Assembly (NCBI GenBank): GCA_905221605.1
Contig: CAJNDS010002086.1
Span: 441,001 to 505,000 of the forward strand
Source: Symbiodinium natans
Lineage: Eukaryota; Sar; Dinophyceae; Suessiales; Symbiodiniaceae
Length of the DNA stretch: 64,000 nt
Direction: 5' to 3'
This document shows, in pieces, positions 48,702 to 59,674 of the stretch. Under the pieces are notes generated by a model that saw only the letters and a program-made list of their open reading frames with translations, did no database searches and was not told where the DNA came from. The stretch's first letter is position 1. Each line of letters starts with the position of its first letter. A program made the translations under genes and the position numbers.

Positions 48702-49667
48702 TGGTCGGTTCGCGCAGGGTCCAGAGCCGCATGGTGACATTTAACCGAGGCGGTGCAGCGTACCGGTACTGGCCATACTGGCCAAGTACCCATACATCCA
48801 CAAAGCGATTAGGGTTTAGGGTTTAGGGCTGAGAAACTAGGTGTCGTAAGAGGTTACCAGAGAGTTCTGGACGGCAGAACCTTCAGCTGTAGCTGTGCCA
48901 TATGGTGCCTACCTCCGACTATGCAGGGAGATGCAGGTATTATTGTTCCAGGTGGTCAACTTTAAAAACACAAGATGCCTCTTCCAGTCTGGCAGTCTGG
49001 CAAACAAAGGTTTGTCGGTGCCTTTATCGCGGCACCGTGGCAGTCCTTGCGAGCTTTTACCATCTGCTTGCGAGGCGTAGATAGGTTGGTCATGGGCTGG
49101 TCATGAGGACTTGGAGCAGGGGGAGCTCGAATGCATCCAGAGTTCTTGGGGTTTAGGGTTTAGGGTTTAGGGTAGACTTAGTATGAAACCCTCTAACTGG
49201 TCCCGTGGTGCAAGGGTTAGCGTCGAAACCCTATAGCTCTTAGCTGGCGGTATATTGAAGTAGGGTCTATATTTCTTGTACCCCCAAAAGGACACCAAAT
49301 ATGTACCACTCACCAATATTATAAAAAGGAATCTTATATTACACTCACCAATAACAGTAATATAAACCTTGCTTCATATCAAGAGAAGAGAGCTCCCATG
49401 CTTCGACCCTTTCCATTCCCAGTGACATCTCTGTGACATTATGAGGTTTTTGGGAAGTGGCTTGATCCTGAGGCAGACATCAAGCAACGTAAGAAGGGGC
49501 GGTTCCTTTAAAAACAGAGAGCTGCAATATATGGGGCAAAGAGACGATGAGTGTTAAGCTGCAGAGCGAATGCTTCAACAACACAGGACATATGGGTGTG
49601 CTGCAGATCCACTTAGAAACAAGAACTGTTCAACTTCATACCCCAATGCTTCAGAACTGCAGCTGCC

Positions 49668-50103
49668 GTGAACATTCTTTGGGCTCTTTGCGGCCATGAA
49701 ATTGAATCCCAGAAGCCTAAATCAAACCACTCCCTGAGCGAGTGGATTCGATGCTCCGGCCAAGACGTGCCAGGGTCTTATGTTGGGCATGAGCCAAGCA
49801 GTCGAGGTCAAGAACTGAATGATTCATGTAGCCCAAAATTCAATAGACGAGATCGTCGAAACCCGAAAACCTCATGACATGGATTACTGTTCGCTTGTTG
49901 GGTGTTTTTTGTGCAGAGGCAGAGGGGGCTTCGGTGCAAAGGGACTGCGTCGCAAGTTTGTTTCTTTTATTTCAGGCTCGAAGCCTTTGCATGACTCATG
50001 CCCCTCGTCAATGGAGGAACGTCCGAAGATCCACAGCAAGCTTCCCCAAGACGTGCGGCCAGTTGTTGAACGTTGGAAACGCCTTCAAAGGCTCCTCTTC
50101 TAA
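49668..50103 (+). CDS. Unidentified gene with well-defined last exon
   Basis: The terminal exon 49976-50103 follows TTTCTTTTATTTCAG|G and contains MEERPKIHSKLPQDVRPVVE, then a basic tail, ending TAA. Upstream open segments (49668-49877, contains GHEPSSRGQELNDSCSPKFN) probably belong to the same gene. Family unknown. Confidence 0.45.
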
Positions 50104-50159
50104 ACGTGGAAGTGCTGATCGCTGGAGCCTGCTACAGCGCTTACTTTGCTCAGGGTAAA

Positions 50160-52600
50160 CCTATTTGATGTTCTATCTCTGGAGCGGTGTACATGTCAAC
50201 ACTATGTTATAATCTATTACTATAACATAGGTCGAATACATGGAAGCAAAGTAGAAGGCGTCGGGTGCATAGGGGTGTCCCGGTAGACGTTCTTCACTTC
50301 CTGCACTTGCGTTCGTCGTGCTCAATACTTAGAGCAATAACTTGTATCATAGAGAATGAATGACAACATGTATGTATATCATAGACCAACTTCGACTTCG
50401 AAGGAAATTCGAAGAACATGCCGGGCGCATAAGGGTCCCAATAGCTGTCCTTCGTTACTAAACTCTCAATTCCAAGCGACAGCCATGCACAATCGAGATA
50501 CCTGGCGCGCTGAAGCCCCACTAGACCGCAATCAGCTCATTTACGTGGGTCGCTATGGGAACATCATCCCTAAACCCTAAACCTTGGGACATCTTTCCAG
50601 GGGGACCGGTCAGTGGCCCAATAGTCACACGGATTCAATATTGGTTTTCAATACTCGGGGTGGCCCATGTTCGCTTAGGGCCTTGAGATACAAAAGGAAA
50701 TGCATCTGCCCCACACTGCATAAAGCCAAAATAGGTTTTAGGGTTTCGGGATAAGGCATTCTACAACTTTCCCAGCAACCTGTTACTGTTAGAGGCCTGG
50801 ATGAAAACAAGGGTTCAGGCCTCCCGATAGCGTCCTCATCCCTAAACCCCAAACCCTAAATCCTAAACCCTAAACCATCCTATATCTTAGAATTCCTTTA
50901 TAAGCCACGAGGCCGGCTACAGGAAGCTTCGTTTGATTGGACTGACAAGCAAATGTGCTGGGCTCTGGCTTCGCAAAGGCCCAATGCTGACACGACCTGG
51001 GTGGTGCAGGGTTTCCATGCTCTTAGGAGGATAATTAAACATGAAGTAAAAATATATATACAAACAAATTAAATAAATGATCAGGACTGGCCGAGGGATG
51101 TGCTCCCGAAAGCCCAAAAACCTACACATGGTTGGACCGCTGGTGTCAGGTTGAGTTGCTGTTCTCGGCAAGCTTGCATCGCCCACCGTGCACACGGAAA
51201 GTCTAAAGACTCAAGGCTGATGCCCCTTAACCCTACATATCCCTACATAAGAACTTAATTGAGAATCCTTTCACCTCTAAACCACCCTCACATGCCTGAT
51301 GCCACTCGGAACAAGAAACAACCAACGCCACTGTCTTGGTTGCTTTTAATCCCTAAACCCTAAACCTTCAACATCGGCCATGCCACTAGATTCGCCACCA
51401 CTGCCTTGATCGATCCTAGCCATAGTCGCCAGGGCATGTGTCATCACTCCGAGCGTGGTCCCCCCCCCCCAAAAAAAAAAAAGATATTGAGGGTTTAAGG
51501 TTTGGGCTGATGGGCTGAGACCTGTATGAAGCCTCTGCAAGAGGGCTGAGTCCTGAAGCAGCTTCCAGGTTCAGAAAGGGTTTAGGGTTGATGAGTTTTA
51601 CCTCGACAACGTTCGTCCACCAAGCCAGAGCCCAGCAGTTCTTCTCACCAACAAGGTGTGGCCCGCGTGGAATCGTCATGGTCAGAGAAAACTGCCTTGT
51701 TGGGGTTCAAGCTCTAGGAACAGAGCCTTCAGCCCTTATGGGTCCTAAACTCTAGGCCCGAAGTCTAAACCCGGTCCCGAAAATCCGGAATGGATGCGCC
51801 CTTGCAAATCAATGCTTTAGGATCGGGGTCAACTTGAGCGGTTAGCAGCCCCCCGCAGAAGCTCGATAAGAAAGCCAGTTGCACGAAGCATCCAAAGTGC
51901 CGTGCCGTCCATCGGAAAGACACAGACCAAGAAGTATGTACCCGAGGTGCGAGCTCCTGCAGAAGCCGAATGGTGACGGCATTCTCCGCTATGCAGCCGC
52001 TGCTGCAGGCTCGAGAGGGCAGGGTCGGACGGACTGCAGCACACAGACGGAATCGGGAGTTTGGATTCAAGGCTTGTGGCTTCGTTGCCTTACAAAGCCT
52101 GAAGCTTGACCCAGAACCCAAGTCATGGAAACACCAAGGGTGGTGCTGCTAATTGCCAGGCTGTTCAATTCAGTTTGCTCATGTTTGCTCGGGTTGAGCA
52201 CTTCGTTGCCCGAATCCAGGGCCCCTTCGGAGGTCCGTACGTACACCAGGGCACATGGGGTGTGCCTGTCAGGGATGTTGTGAGACTGTTGGCATTCGTT
52301 GGGTGCGTTCCCGCATGTTGGCGCTGGCAGTGGTGGGGGTTAGGCAACAGCCGCTTCTCTTCGTCCATATCAATGTCGATTCTCGCCAGGGGTCTGTGTC
52401 TAGCCATACCGGCGTTGCGTGTTCAACCGACATCGTTGCCAGAATGTGCTTCCACGGAAGCTCTTGCTTTGGGGACACAGCGGCATGCGGGCACGATGCC
52501 TTTACGTTGAGCTTTGTGGCTTTGTGGCATATACAAGCTGAGCGCGCGCTACACGGCTAATGATATCTATGCCCGTGATGCTAACAATGGTCTCTCGTGT
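50160..52600. other. Unassigned stretch with overlapping open frames
   Basis: A short hairpin (CTATGTTATA...TATAACATAG, about 50202-50230) and C-run/A-run tracts at 51462. Between 52106 and 52560 four frames on both strands are open over 200 nt, so coding strand cannot be decided. Confidence 0.35.
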
Positions 52601-52655
52601 GTTGGTTCGCAGAGCTGGGCTCGGGCTGGTTTAGGGTTTAGGGTTCAGGGTTTAG

Positions 52656-52901
52656 GGCTTCATGATACTCCAGAAAGAAAAGTGTATCACATTGGGCCAG
52701 TTGCGCGAGTCGAAATCTGAGCAAAGAAGCCTTGGACTTTACGAAGGTGGGATGCAAGTCCGTGGGGAAGTAGAGCTCAGACGAGGAGGCGCAGGGCGGG
52801 GTTGGGTTGTTCAGGTTGATGATGTCCGAACGAGAAGCTTACAACTCCAGACTTCACCTGTAAGCCCTCAATCGTCTACCCTCTCCCCGTGTGTCCTTTG
52901 A
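52656..52901 (+). CDS. Probable exon(s) after a short telomeric array
   Basis: TTTAG|GG opens a frame containing EKCITLGQLRESKSEQRSLG and MQVRGEVELRRGGAGRGWVV, open to TGA at 52901. The preceding segment (52611-52628) ends G|GTTTAGGG. A second frame is open for the first 50 nt. Unknown family. Confidence 0.45.
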   Translation, partial: GFMILQKEKCITLGQLRESKSEQRSLGLYEGGMQVRGEVELRRGGAGRGWVVQVDDVRTRSLQLQTSPVSPQSSTLSPCVL

Positions 52902-53280
52902 AGATGTGGAGCCTGTAGTATGAGTTTTGGAGTTTAAAGGGTTTAGGCAGCAGCCTGTCATGGCCAGAATCGAGAATTGAGGTCTTCCGGGCCTTCAAGG
53001 GGCATGCCGGCGTAGAACCCTTTAGCTGAGCAGTCATCTTTGGGCGCCGTTTCCTTGAGGACACTTGGTTGGCACATCCTTCGTTGGAAGAGCTAGAAGG
53101 TGCTCTGTCTTGAATCGGCCCTGAGTTAGCTTTTGTTAACTTCAAGCCGTCTCACTTGAGCGCCCAAAAAGCCTTAGAAACACCTGGCAAAACCTCGACC
53201 AGCACGATGAACAGGAGGGGCCCGTGTTGCCCTCTTCCAGGAGGCCGCTGCGGAGGTGCAGACCCCATCTCTTGAACCTA

Positions 53281-53374
53281 CCAGGATGGGCTATTATGGG
53301 CTCTTCGGCCTTCAAAATCCCCATAACGAAGGGCCCTTTAAGGAATCATAATAGGGTATCGTAGCCCATCCTGG
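53281..53374 (+). mobile_element. Family B element
   Basis: CCAGGATGGGCTATTATGGG ... GTATCGTAGCCCATCCTGG, flanked by TA on both sides. Confidence 0.85.
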
Positions 53375-53549
53375 TAAAGGAATCTCATCTCAACCTGACG
53401 CTGCAAGATCAGAGGCTTTTCGAGGCTGGTGAGTTTTGGACGGGTCCACACTAGAACCCATATGAGACCGAATCACCGTCGCTTGCTTGGTTGACGGTTT
53501 AGGACAAGTTTAGGAATTCAGGGAGACTTGGGGTCGAGGTACCTGGCCT

Positions 53550-53834
53550 TTGCACGGCCGAGAATTGAGGGTTCGGAAAGAGGTGGGGAATCAACAACCG
53601 TTCTTGCTTGTGTCAGACGCAAAGCTTCCCTGTGGCTCATGGCCCTGCCATTGCAGCACTAGGGCTCCAAGAGACTCTTCGCTTTCAAGGCGTCGGCAGA
53701 ACCTAGAAGTCCGGAGGGGCCTTCTTAAGCATGGCATAGCAGCATCATGGGATATCATAGTGTCACACACACATGAAGCCCTGGGGGTACATCGCAGTAG
53801 CCTAGGTATTCCCTTTTTTTGCAATGGTTTTTAG
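53550..53834 (+). CDS. Possible coding region
   Basis: Frame contains VRKEVGNQQPFLLVSDAKLP and SRRRQNLEVRRGLLKHGI. No boundary or family support. Confidence 0.25.
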   Translation: MHGRELRVRKEVGNQQPFLLVSDAKLPCGSWPCHCSTRAPRDSSLSRRRQNLEVRRGLLKHGIAASWDIIVSHTHEALGVHRSSLGIPFFCNGF

Positions 53835-54270
53835 GAGCTTGAGTGAGTCGCTGGTTTCTAAGTTGTCGTTCATGGCAGGAGCTCCGCTTGCTGGTTTCTC
53901 AGCCCATATTCACTCCCAGACAGGGCCTCAATCCCATCATGAGTCACCCCACTCTGTAGCCATCAGCTGTAGATCTCAAAGACCTCCAAACAAAACCCTA
54001 AGCCCTTAGCCCTAAACTCTAAGCCCTATCCCTACACGCCGGTCTAGAAAGAAATGCTGCCTTGCCCACGTTGAGTTCCATGCAAGACTCCACAGACGAG
54101 GCCGGCTCTTCAAGGATACAGTTAGGGTTTAGGGTTTAGGGTTTAGGGTTTAGGACTAATACAGGTGCTGGCGTCTTGCATTCAGCGCAAGGTCGACTTA
54201 AGCTTCTTTCTGGGTCGCCTGAGATCAGGACTTGGGTTGTGGGTGCTTTTGAAAGATATCCGCAGAATTT

Positions 54271-54366
54271 CCCTAAACCCTAAACCCCAAACCCTAAACC
54301 CCAAACCCCAAACCCTAAACCCTAAACCCTAAACCCCAAACCCCAAACCCCAAACCCTAAACCCTA
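54271..54366 (-). repeat. Telomeric array rich in CCCCAAA
   Basis: About thirteen units; six are CCCCAAA. Confidence 0.95.
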
Positions 54367-54380
54367 TGAATGAACCCTAG

Positions 54381-55668
54381 GATCCCAAAGCCATACTCCC
54401 ACGTAAGGCCGATGCCCGAACCCAGACCTTAGGCATGAGAGCCGGCTTGGAGGTTCATGGTACTTATGAACCTATTTAGGGTTTAGGGTTTAGGGTTTAG
54501 GGTTTGCGGTTAGGGTTTAGGGTTTAGGGTTTAGGGTTTAGGGTTTAGGGTTTAGGGTTTAGGGTTTAGGGTTTAGGGTTTGCGGTTTAGGGTAACTGTA
54601 CTTAAGGACCCCCTTCAGGAGTTGGGCCCTGTAGGTGCGGCTAGTATACGCGTCGGAATATTTTTCGAATGGTATTCCCTTATGGTCCCTTTATAAGTAT
54701 ACTAGAATAACCCCCCCCCAAAACCCTGTTCTAATGATTAAGGCTCCTATAGTAGGCCTTTCAAAACGTGCAAGGGTCAGAACAGTGCCTGCTAGATCTT
54801 GTGTAAGCAAACGCAGCACACCGAGCATCCTGTCGGAAAGTCTTTGCACGACTAGGTAGCCCAGTGGTGCCCTTTTCCCTTTGTTTGGTTCAAGGTCCCC
54901 CTTATAAGGTAACCAACCCCCAAAAAAGCGTAAACCCTAAACCCTAAACCCTAAACCCTAAACCCTGAACCCTAAACCCAAAAAAAGGGTACCCCTATTG
55001 TGATATATGGTTACTGGGCTACCAAGTCTACCTTCGCCCCAAGCTCCGGCGTCGGCTTTAGTTACACACCGCGTCAGCCAGCTAGTCATGCTGCGTACGT
55101 GTGGCAAATGGTCGGGTCCGAAGCGCTAGGGCTGACAACCCTCACGGTTTAGGGTTTAGGGTTTAGGGTTTAGGGTTTAGGGTTTAGGGTTTAGGGTTTA
55201 GGGTTTAGGGTTTAGGGTTTAGGGTTTCGTAATTTCTGCAATGAGCTGCTTCACACATACATCCTGAAAGGCTTCCTGGGGCGAACCCCAGGAGAGGCTG
55301 AAGACGACACTGTTCTGACCCCGAAGCTACTCTTCAACTCAGAAGGCCAAACACAATCAGTTCTAACACCAACAAATCCTGAAAAAAAAAAAAAAAACAA
55401 ATTCCCAAGCCCAAGCTTCACAGCTGCGAGCCCGAAGTCCGACCTCCCTGCCCAAAGCGAACCTCAAGACCCCCAAAGCTCCAAGTACCTGCGCACAGGT
55501 TTAGGGTTTAGGGTTTAGGGTTTAGGGTTTAGGGTTTAGGGTTTAGGGTTTAGGGTTTAGGGTTTAGGGGAACAAGAAAACACGAGACAGGCCATCTTCC
55601 TGGCTTCCTCGGGAGACGTGGAGTACTTGCGCCCCTCGAAGTCGGCTGTCCGGCAGGACCCTGATTGA
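54381..55668 (+). CDS. Unidentified gene, six in-frame exons and stop
   Basis: Exons: 54381-54444 (contains AILPRKADARTQTLGMRA), 54756-54855 (contains TVPARSCVSKRSTPSILSES), 55027-55098 (contains SPQAPASALVTHRVSQLVML), 55130-55146 (17 nt, TADNPH), 55271-55498 (contains RTPGEAEDDTVLTPKLLFNS, a Lys run from an A16 tract, and PQSSKYLR) and 55568-55668 (contains QAIFLASSGDVEYLRPSKSA, stop TGA). All five junctions keep frame. Introns are family E plus array plus family G; family H with a nested array; a short unique one; array plus tail; and a pure array. Ser/Pro/Lys-rich, probably largely disordered. Family unknown. An upstream exon 54154-54191 (GAGVLHSAQ) likely belongs here. Confidence 0.68.
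54446..54605 (+). mobile_element. Family E fragments separated by a telomeric array
   Basis: CTTGGAGGTTCATGGTACTT and TAACTGTACTTA of family E lie either side of a 118-bp TTTAGGG array. The element's GCTTGGAGG is the donor of the intron. Confidence 0.8.
54475..54592 (+). repeat. Telomeric array inside family E
   Basis: About 16 units with two TTTGCGG variants. Confidence 0.96.
54649..54755 (+). mobile_element. Family G element ending at a splice acceptor
   Basis: CGTCGGAATATTTTTCGAAT ... ATTAAGGCTCCTATAGTAG; the last AG is the acceptor of exon 54756. Confidence 0.85.
54856..55026 (+). mobile_element. Family H element forming a complete intron, with nested telomeric array
   Basis: The intron GTAGCCCAGTGGTGCCCTTT ... 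GGTTACTGGGCTACCAAG is the element itself: its left arm starts GT and its right arm ends AG. A CCCTAAA array (54929-54979) splits it, with AAAAAAG on both sides. Confidence 0.88.
55147..55228 (+). repeat. Telomeric array in intron
   Basis: Twelve TTTAGGG units starting at the donor GTTTAGGG of the 17-nt exon. Confidence 0.96.
55499..55567 (+). repeat. Telomeric-array intron, 69 nt
   Basis: Ten uninterrupted TTTAGGG units, GTTTAGGG to TTTAG, exactly between two in-frame exons. Confidence 0.93.
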
Positions 55669-55701
55669 GCACGGTCCCAGCCTGTTGATCGCGGGTTTCA
55701 C

Positions 55702-55770
55702 TTTTTTTTTTTTTGGGTGGGGGGGGGGGGGGGGGGGGTTGGGTTGGTTGGGGGGGTGGGGGGGGGGGGT
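55702..55770 (+). repeat. T-run followed by G-rich run
   Basis: Thirteen T, then about 55 nt almost all G. Confidence 0.95.
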
Positions 55771-55776
55771 TGCAAG

Positions 55777-56238
55777 ATGAAGGCCAGTCTGGCTGTTGAG
55801 CAGTTCTTGAGAGGGCGCAGCTTCCCCTCCCGAGCTTTCAGGGCTCGGGTTGAGACTTGGGGAAGAGGGCGAAGAGTTGAGGGGCTCAGGGGTCAGCCTG
55901 GGGTTCAGGGTTCAGGGCCTGTTGGGATATCGGATCCGGCCAGGAATGCCGAGAGGTTCGCTCCTTCACGCGTCCCGCTGGCAAGGGCATGTACCAGCGA
56001 GGGAAAGGAGGCTTCATGCGACCTGAGCGTCTGGGCTTCAGGGTTGCAGCTTCAGGGGTTCATCAGAAGGGTGGAAGTTGGATTTAGGCCTGACACATGG
56101 AGGAGGGGCCTGCCACTGATGAGTACGAAGCACATACAGTATGGTTTATCCAGCCAGGCACTTGCATCCTTTCAGTGTCTGCGTGTGAGATTTTACATGT
56201 GCTTCGAGCACGCGCTTGTTTGCTTGCCGGGTTCGTGA
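55777..56238 (+). CDS. Possible coding region
   Basis: A frame containing MKASLAVEQFLRGRSFPSRA and PDTWRRGLPLMSTKHIQYGL stays open for about 150 codons. It may include unspliced intron sequence. Unknown family. Confidence 0.3.
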   Translation: MKASLAVEQFLRGRSFPSRAFRARVETWGRGRRVEGLRGQPGVQGSGPVGISDPARNAERFAPSRVPLARACTSEGKEASCDLSVWASGLQLQGFIRRVEVGFRPDTWRRGLPLMSTKHIQYGLSSQALASFQCLRVRFYMCFEHALVCLPGS

Positions 56239-56239
56239 G

Positions 56240-58270
56240 CTCAGTGGGGGTCTGCTGGCATTCAGTAAGCCCAGGGCCCAGGTGTTAAATCGCGAATGGC
56301 CTATAGGCGTCGATCCCAACAGGAAAAAATGGAGCCATGAACCTTAGGTGTTAGCAACTGCTCAGCTCAGTCCCAACACCGCCACCTAACCACATTGGCA
56401 ACAAACACATGTAGAGCAGCTCTCATCCCGTACCCTCGGCTGCCCCCCTTGAGGCCTTTTTGTTTGAGGAAAACCGTAGAAACCCTCGGGTCGCGCGTCG
56501 CCATGCGGGCAGGCTATGGATACGGCTTCTCCTCTCATCCTCAAACCATCCTCGTTCCCTACGACTGCTGGCAGTCAGATGAGGCACGGCCCGGTGTTTA
56601 GGGTTTAGGGTTTAGGGTTTAGGGATCCTGCAGCCCTTGCATCTGGCTTGATTCTCTCAAAGTCCTCAGTGCTCAGCCCTGAAGCATGAGCTCATGAGCT
56701 CCAGGATCCTGCGCCTGAGACCCTGAATCCCGAGCCCAACGAAACACCACAACATCTGGGTCTTGGATGTTCCGGCATCCTTGTTGAAGCTTCGGGCTTT
56801 CTGGTATTGCTTGTTTTCGTGCGTGGGTCGGCGAAGGTCAGCCCTGTGACGCATGGTTTATGACGAAAGGGGGGTGCACGCAGGAGTCTCCTACGAGCAG
56901 CATGCTAGAAATGGCAGCTTATGGTTTGGAAGGTCTTTGCACGAGGTTCCCGAGCAGTTTGCACAGCGTTTCAAGAGAACTTGACTGTCAAACGGTCCTT
57001 GGGAACACGAAACCTAAAATGGTGGGGGGGTGGTATATATGCCCTATACAACTATAATATTCCTATGAAGGTACATGGACCATAAACCCTTTTGGGGTTC
57101 ATACAGTCCCAAAAGTTTGCTCACGGCCCTTGAACCACACACCTCAAGGTGCACGTGGGCTGTGCCTGGATAGAGGTTGTGGCGCCACCTGGGAAAGTGT
57201 CTTGGATTCTGACACCCTAAATCCTAAACCCTAAACCCTACACCCTAAACCCTACACACAAAAGCAGTTGCCGCCCCTTAGATTCGGCCAAAGAAGCCAC
57301 TGAGAATGGATGCTTTGGCCTTCTTCAAGCGCTTGGCGCCTGTATCAACTACTAGGTAGGCTCCTGGGACATTTTATATTTTTCCCTTATTGGGTTAAGA
57401 GGATCATATCTACGAATATTTTTCAAAGGGCTTTAAGGGCCATCCTAGACTATTTTTGCATCTCATCCTCAGGCACTTGATGCTACGCAGCCACAAGCGG
57501 GGTGGATGGGAGCCAGGACGGATTCAAGTTCAGGCTCTAGAATCTAGATGTCGACTCAGGGTCCATGAGAGAGGGTGGGGGAAAGGGCAGGCACAAGCGC
57601 TTCAAATCTGAATACTGCTGTTCCTGATAGTTGATTTTCGATCAAAGGCTGCTGTGGGACTCTATCAAATATGATAAAAACCAAACTTGATGAATCTGTT
57701 GACTCCTTGGACGCATCGCCATCCTCAGAAAACTTGAAGGGTTTTGCGCAGCCCCTGGCCCCGTGGATCCCAACAGCACTAGCACGAGCCACAAAGCCCG
57801 CAAAGCAGCCGCGGATCCTAATTGCCCTTTGAAATGCACGTGATCCCATCCCGCAGGAGCGTCTGTTTTCTTTCCATGCAAATGCCAAAAGCCTGAGGTC
57901 TCTACACGCCTCAGCCTCACCATGCACATGCCCAGAAAGACCATCCCACACAGCACACCCTCGCAATCACCCGTAAGACCCCAAAGTGCCCCAAATGCAA
58001 GGCTTTGGCTCAACTGCAGGTCAGCCTGCCTGTGAGCCTTGAGCTGAAGATGGTTGTTGGGTGGGGGGGGGGTGGGGGGGGGCGGGAGCAGATGCCTTCC
58101 TTGACACTTGACACTTTTTGGTAGGGCCACTGTGGGACTAAAGGGGGTGTAGACATGTGCAGACGGTTCTCGGTTTTCTTTGGCTGCTTTAGGGTTTCCA
58201 CATCTGGTCTCAGGCCCATTCAGGCCGACTAAGCTCAGCGAGGTGGTGGGAAACACGACGCGCGCGCTCG
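56240..58270. other. Mostly unassigned; elements I and F present
   Basis: Family F copy at 57013-57116 and family I copy at 57353-57450. Short arrays lie at 56596-56624 (+) and 57214-57255 (-). Plus-strand segment 57733-57830 (contains AQPLAPWIPTALARATKPAK) is a weak exon candidate. The 204-codon minus frame here is judged spurious. Confidence 0.4.
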
Positions 58271-58273
58271 AAG

Positions 58274-58668
58274 GTGGCGCTGTGGAGCAGTTTGCTTGCT
58301 CAGGCCCAAAGACCCTCAGGGTTTGGCGTTCAGGGTTTAGGGTTTAGGGTTCAGGGTTTAGGGTCTAGGGTTTAGGGTTTAGGGTGGGGATTTCAGTTGG
58401 CCAGAAGAGGGATCACAGTGTGCCCGCCATGGTTCTCATCGCGCGTTCCATGGAGTCCCTCGAGCCAGCGGTGCCCTCGCAGGCCATTTCTCTCACCGAG
58501 GACCATACCCTAGACCCTAGACCCTAGACCCTAAACCCTAAACCCTAAACCCTAAACCCTAAACCCTAAACCCAAACCCTAAATGGAAGACCCTAGGGTC
58601 CCAGCATGTCCCTGAGCTTGGGGGATTTGACTGTCAATATGGGCTCTGGGGCGTGCTGTGCATACAAG
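58274..58668 (+). CDS. Unidentified gene, three in-frame exons
   Basis: Exons 58274-58320 (contains GAVEQFACSGPKTLR), 58405-58500 (contains AMVLIARSMESLEPAVPSQA) and 58597-58668 (contains MSLSLGDLTVNMGSGACCAY) join in phase 0 twice. The donor of intron 1 is GT and of intron 2 is GA. Both introns carry telomeric arrays (58329-58386 plus, 58507-58583 minus). The third exon ends ACAAG|GTGGGG, the left arm of the family D element. Family unknown. Confidence 0.58.
58329..58386 (+). repeat. Telomeric array in intron
   Basis: Eight TTTAGGG, TTCAGGG and TCTAGGG units. Confidence 0.95.
58507..58583 (-). repeat. Telomeric array in intron
   Basis: Three CCCTAGA then CCCTAAA units. Confidence 0.95.
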
Positions 58669-58803
58669 GTGGGGCCCCCTAGTTATAAGTAGAGTTATAA
58701 GAGCCCTAAATTGGGTTATAAGGATCCTAAATTAGGTTGTAAGTCCCTCAACGGTTGTAAGTCCCTTAACTCAGTTAGTATAGTAAGGGGGCCCCTCCTT
58801 GTA
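58663..58803 (-). mobile_element. Family D element supplying a donor
   Basis: TACAAGGTGGGGCCCCCTAG ... GGGGGCCCCTCCTTGTA, flanked by CTGTGC on both sides with one base between. Confidence 0.88.
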
Positions 58804-59212
58804 TCTGTGCGTGCTCTCAACACTCATCCAGGTGTACAGACAGAGCGCCTGAGAACTACAAAAGGCTGCAGTGCAGCCTGCTACTTCGTTGCGACTGCCA
58901 AAACCCTGCAGAGCGTTCGCTCGCAACATCTTTTCTGTTTGCTTTTGAGGTTATCCTTTGCTTGCTTTCTGCCTTCTCCCACTGCTCACCGCCGTGTTCG
59001 AGCTCACTCAGCCTTCTGAAGGGGAGTGGCAAACTCTGCGCCGTAAGCGTAGCAACTCCAAAGCTAAGGAAAAGAAAATGGGAAGCGGCAAACCACCCCA
59101 AATCTGACTCCCTAAACAGTGTCAGATCAGGCTATGATTCGGGATGTTGTCCAGTCGTCCTAGCCGCTGGTTTCGTCACAGTCCCGACGATGTGCTGATT
59201 CTCCCTGTGCAG

Positions 59213-59467
59213 TGTCGTGCTGGTGCCCAGATTCCAGAAGCCGCGCCGAGAGTCAACCCCCAAAGAAGCCAACCGAAATCTGATGGTACCATGGATCCTC
59301 TGGGGAGCGGGGGTGCTCTGAAAGGGAGACTCTCTGCAGGCCCTGAGGCAGAGGCGAGGGAGGTCAGGAGAAATCAGGGGGAAGCAGTTAGTTGCCGACA
59401 GAACCCCCGGGACATGACAAAGGAGACTGACCTCAAGAGGAGACGGGGGAGTGAAAAGTTTCACTAA
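59213..59467 (+). CDS. Terminal exon of unidentified gene
   Basis: The acceptor CTCCCTGTGCAG precedes an 85-codon frame containing GAQIPEAAPRVNPQRSQPKS and PRDMTKETDLKRRRGSEKFH with TAA at 59467. Strongly hydrophilic, probably disordered. An upstream exon near 58990-59106 (contains WQTLRRKRSNSKAKEKKMGS) may belong to it. Confidence 0.55.
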   Translation, partial: CRAGAQIPEAAPRVNPQRSQPKSDGTMDPLGSGGALKGRLSAGPEAEAREVRRNQGEAVSCRQNPRDMTKETDLKRRRGSEKFH

Positions 59468-59570
59468 ACTCTCACCCAACCCAACAATAGACAACATCAA
59501 GCCCCCCCCCCCACCAAAAAAAAAGCAGGGCGTGAAGCTGGCAAACCCCGTGTAAAAAGGGAAGTAGCCG

Positions 59571-59658
59571 TAAACCCTAAACCCTAAACCCTAAAAGGCC
59601 CTAAACCCTAAACCCTAAACCCTGAACCCTGAACCCTAAACCCTAAACCCTAAACCCC
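59571..59658 (-). repeat. Interstitial telomeric array
   Basis: Twelve units with an AAGG break and two CCCTGAA. Confidence 0.96.
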
Positions 59659-59674
59659 AGTGCGGTTCAGGCAG

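Noticed and set aside
49199..49250. tRNA-like sequence (GTGGTGCAAGGGTTAGCG resembles an A box)
   Set aside because: No B box and no cloverleaf could be drawn downstream; at most a decayed tRNA-derived repeat.
57642..58256. 204-codon minus-strand ORF
   Set aside because: Contains Pro/Asn-rich low-complexity stretches and no splice context; overlapping plus-strand segments look more protein-like.
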